Shown in pieces: positions 62,863 to 64,000 of a DNA stretch of 64,000 bases. Under the pieces are notes generated by a model. It was not told the origin of the DNA and did not search any database. It was given only the letters and a program-made list of their open reading frames with translations. The translations under genes were made by a program, and so were the position numbers. Origin of the DNA: an uncultured Alloprevotella sp. (GTDB taxonomy: Bacteria > Bacteroidota > Bacteroidia > Bacteroidales > Bacteroidaceae); assembly GCA_944322325.1 (NCBI GenBank), contig CALUOQ010000013.1, positions 1 to 64,000 of the forward strand, in the 5' to 3' direction. The first letter of the stretch is position 1, and each line of letters opens with the position of its first letter.

Positions 62863-64000
62863 ATGAAAAAAACGTCAATCATAGGAGTAGCGTTTGCTTT
62901 CCTCGGTTTGGGCGCAGCAACGACTTCGTGCGAGGATATGCTGACCCCCGATATGACCAACCATGTGGAGGGTGACGCTGCGATAACCGATACCGTGTAC
63001 TATTTCCACGGCATCCTGAAGAGCGTCCAGAACCTCGCCGAGCGGACGGTCATCCTGGGTGAGGCCCGTGGCGACCTGACGACGACGGCCGCCTACGTGA
63101 GCGACTCGATTTACGACATCGCCACTTTCGCCAAGGCAGCCAACGGCTCCAACGGCCTGCTCGATCGTTCGGCCTACTACAAGGTCATCAACGAGTGCAA
63201 CCACTACATCGCGTTTGCCGACTCGATGGCTACGAACAACAGCCAGTACTACCTGCGTCGCGAACTGGCCCAAGTGCAGATGATCCGTGCCTGGACCTAC
63301 ATGCAGCTGGTCATCAACTACGGTTCGGTGCCTTTCATTACGGCACCGGTCGACAACGCCAACACCGGATGGGAGTACAGCGCCCCGAAGGCTACGCGCG
63401 AGAACCTGATCGACCTGCTGGGCGACGACCTGAAGATAGCCAAGGCATGGAGCGACGAGTATGGCTTGCCCAACTACCGTAGCTATAATACGTATAGCGG
63501 CACCAACATTCCCTCGCAGCTCTGCATGTTCCCGGCCGAGCTTGTGCTGGGCGACCTCTACCTGCTGCGTGGCGCCAGCCAGGCCGACTACGCTCAGGCT
63601 GCCCAGTACTACTTCGACTATATTTCGGACAACGAGCTGATGTGTACGGATGCCCGTACGGCCACCCATGCCCGCATGAACTACGGTACGCCCAATGAGT
63701 CGTATGGTCCTTCTTCCAGCGGTTGGGGCAGTGTATTCCAGTCGTATTCCTTGGGAGGTTCAAACGGTTTGGTCACGGTGATTCCGTCGTGTGCAGTGAG
63801 CACCATGGGTACGGTATTGACCGACGTGCAGCAGGTGTATGGCTTCGAGCTGACTTCCAGCCAGAACGCCTCGACCGAAGAGGGCGCCGAGGGCGAAGAG
63901 GACGTGACGACCATCACGGGTAGCATTGTTCCGGATCCCTCCGAGCAGTACCAGCAGATCGCTCCGTCATCTGCTTACCTGCAACTGAACGCCGCCCAGA
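62863..64000 (+). CDS. SusD/RagB family lipoprotein (second pair), cut by window end
   Basis: The frame opens at ATG 62863 (MKKTSIIGVAFAFLGLGAAT, then TSCEDML, lipid cysteine C23) and stays open to position 64000, giving at least 379 residues without a stop. QVQMIRAWTYMQLVINYGSV is the SusD-like helical signature. It contains an acidic insert (NASTEEGAEGEEDVTTI) near residue 340. The C-terminus lies outside the window. Confidence 0.9.
   Translation, partial: MKKTSIIGVAFAFLGLGAATTSCEDMLTPDMTNHVEGDAAITDTVYYFHGILKSVQNLAERTVILGEARGDLTTTAAYVSDSIYDIATFAKAANGSNGLLDRSAYYKVINECNHYIAFADSMATNNSQYYLRRELAQVQMIRAWTYMQLVINYGSVPFITAPVDNANTGWEYSAPKATRENLIDLLGDDLKIAKAWSDEYGLPNYRSYNTYSGTNIPSQLCMFPAELVLGDLYLLRGASQADYAQAAQYYFDYISDNELMCTDARTATHARMNYGTPNESYGPSSSGWGSVFQSYSLGGSNGLVTVIPSCAVSTMGTVLTDVQQVYGFELTSSQNASTEEGAEGEEDVTTITGSIVPDPSEQYQQIAPSSAYLQLNAAQ

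Noticed and set aside
1-64000. tRNA, rRNA or riboswitch
   Set aside because: No intergenic stretch shows the T-loop pattern, conserved rRNA sequence or a recognisable riboswitch core.

Overview
The window is a 64 kb piece of a GC-rich Bacteroidales chromosome. The evidence is two SusC/SusD pairs, lipoproteins with acidic residues right after the lipobox cysteine, a cysteine protease with a type IX secretion tail, and many promoters of the Bacteroidetes form TAnnTTTG. A gut or oral Prevotellaceae/Bacteroidaceae-like organism is likely, but the genus cannot be fixed from sequence alone. No rRNA, tRNA, CRISPR array or prophage was seen.

Layout. 1-1.8 kb: a decayed IS66 element (intact small TnpB, wrecked TnpC). 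2.1-7.6 kb: a DUF4301 protein, then on the minus strand rpe, comEC and a TrpB2-type tryptophan synthase beta chain. 7.9-11.6 kb: a secreted transglutaminase-like protein and two tandem small secreted proteins with near-identical 3' halves that resemble a segment of S46 dipeptidyl-peptidases. 11.9-18.4 kb: a GH29 alpha-L-fucosidase, a TonB-dependent receptor and a divergent S9 peptidase. 18.4-21.9 kb: a DUF5690 membrane protein and a zinc-type dehydrogenase, with a divergent HTH protein. 22-26.2 kb: purT, a 50-aa small ORF, an ECF sigma factor, a DHH phosphoesterase and an unknown membrane-anchored protein. 26.8-34.4 kb: a heparinase II/III-like protein, two tandem paralogous lipoproteins, a C10 (streptopain-type) protease and a small lipoprotein. 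34.5-38.6 kb: a GH2 glycosidase and an AraC regulator. 38.9-44.4 kb: a complete RND efflux operon. 44.7-46.8 kb: a YhcC-type radical SAM protein and a chorismatase/Rid-like protein. 47-64 kb: a co-directional surface locus in the order FAS1-SusC-SusD-FAS1-FAS1-SusC-SusD; the last gene runs off the window.

Together the genes describe a glycan- and peptide-harvesting cell: exo-glycosidases, a lyase-like protein and proteases outside, TonB-dependent uptake, a cytosolic peptidase inside. The FAS1/SusCD block has no carbohydrate enzyme inside the window, so its ligand is open.

The most unusual signal is a dispersed family of variable 21-bp-period arrays with a CTRCG core (cores at 6250-6317, 16360-16427, 25466-25556 and 35399-35445). 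The unit is seven codons long, and two of the four arrays lie in frame inside genes (comEC and the GH2 enzyme) while the other two are intergenic.
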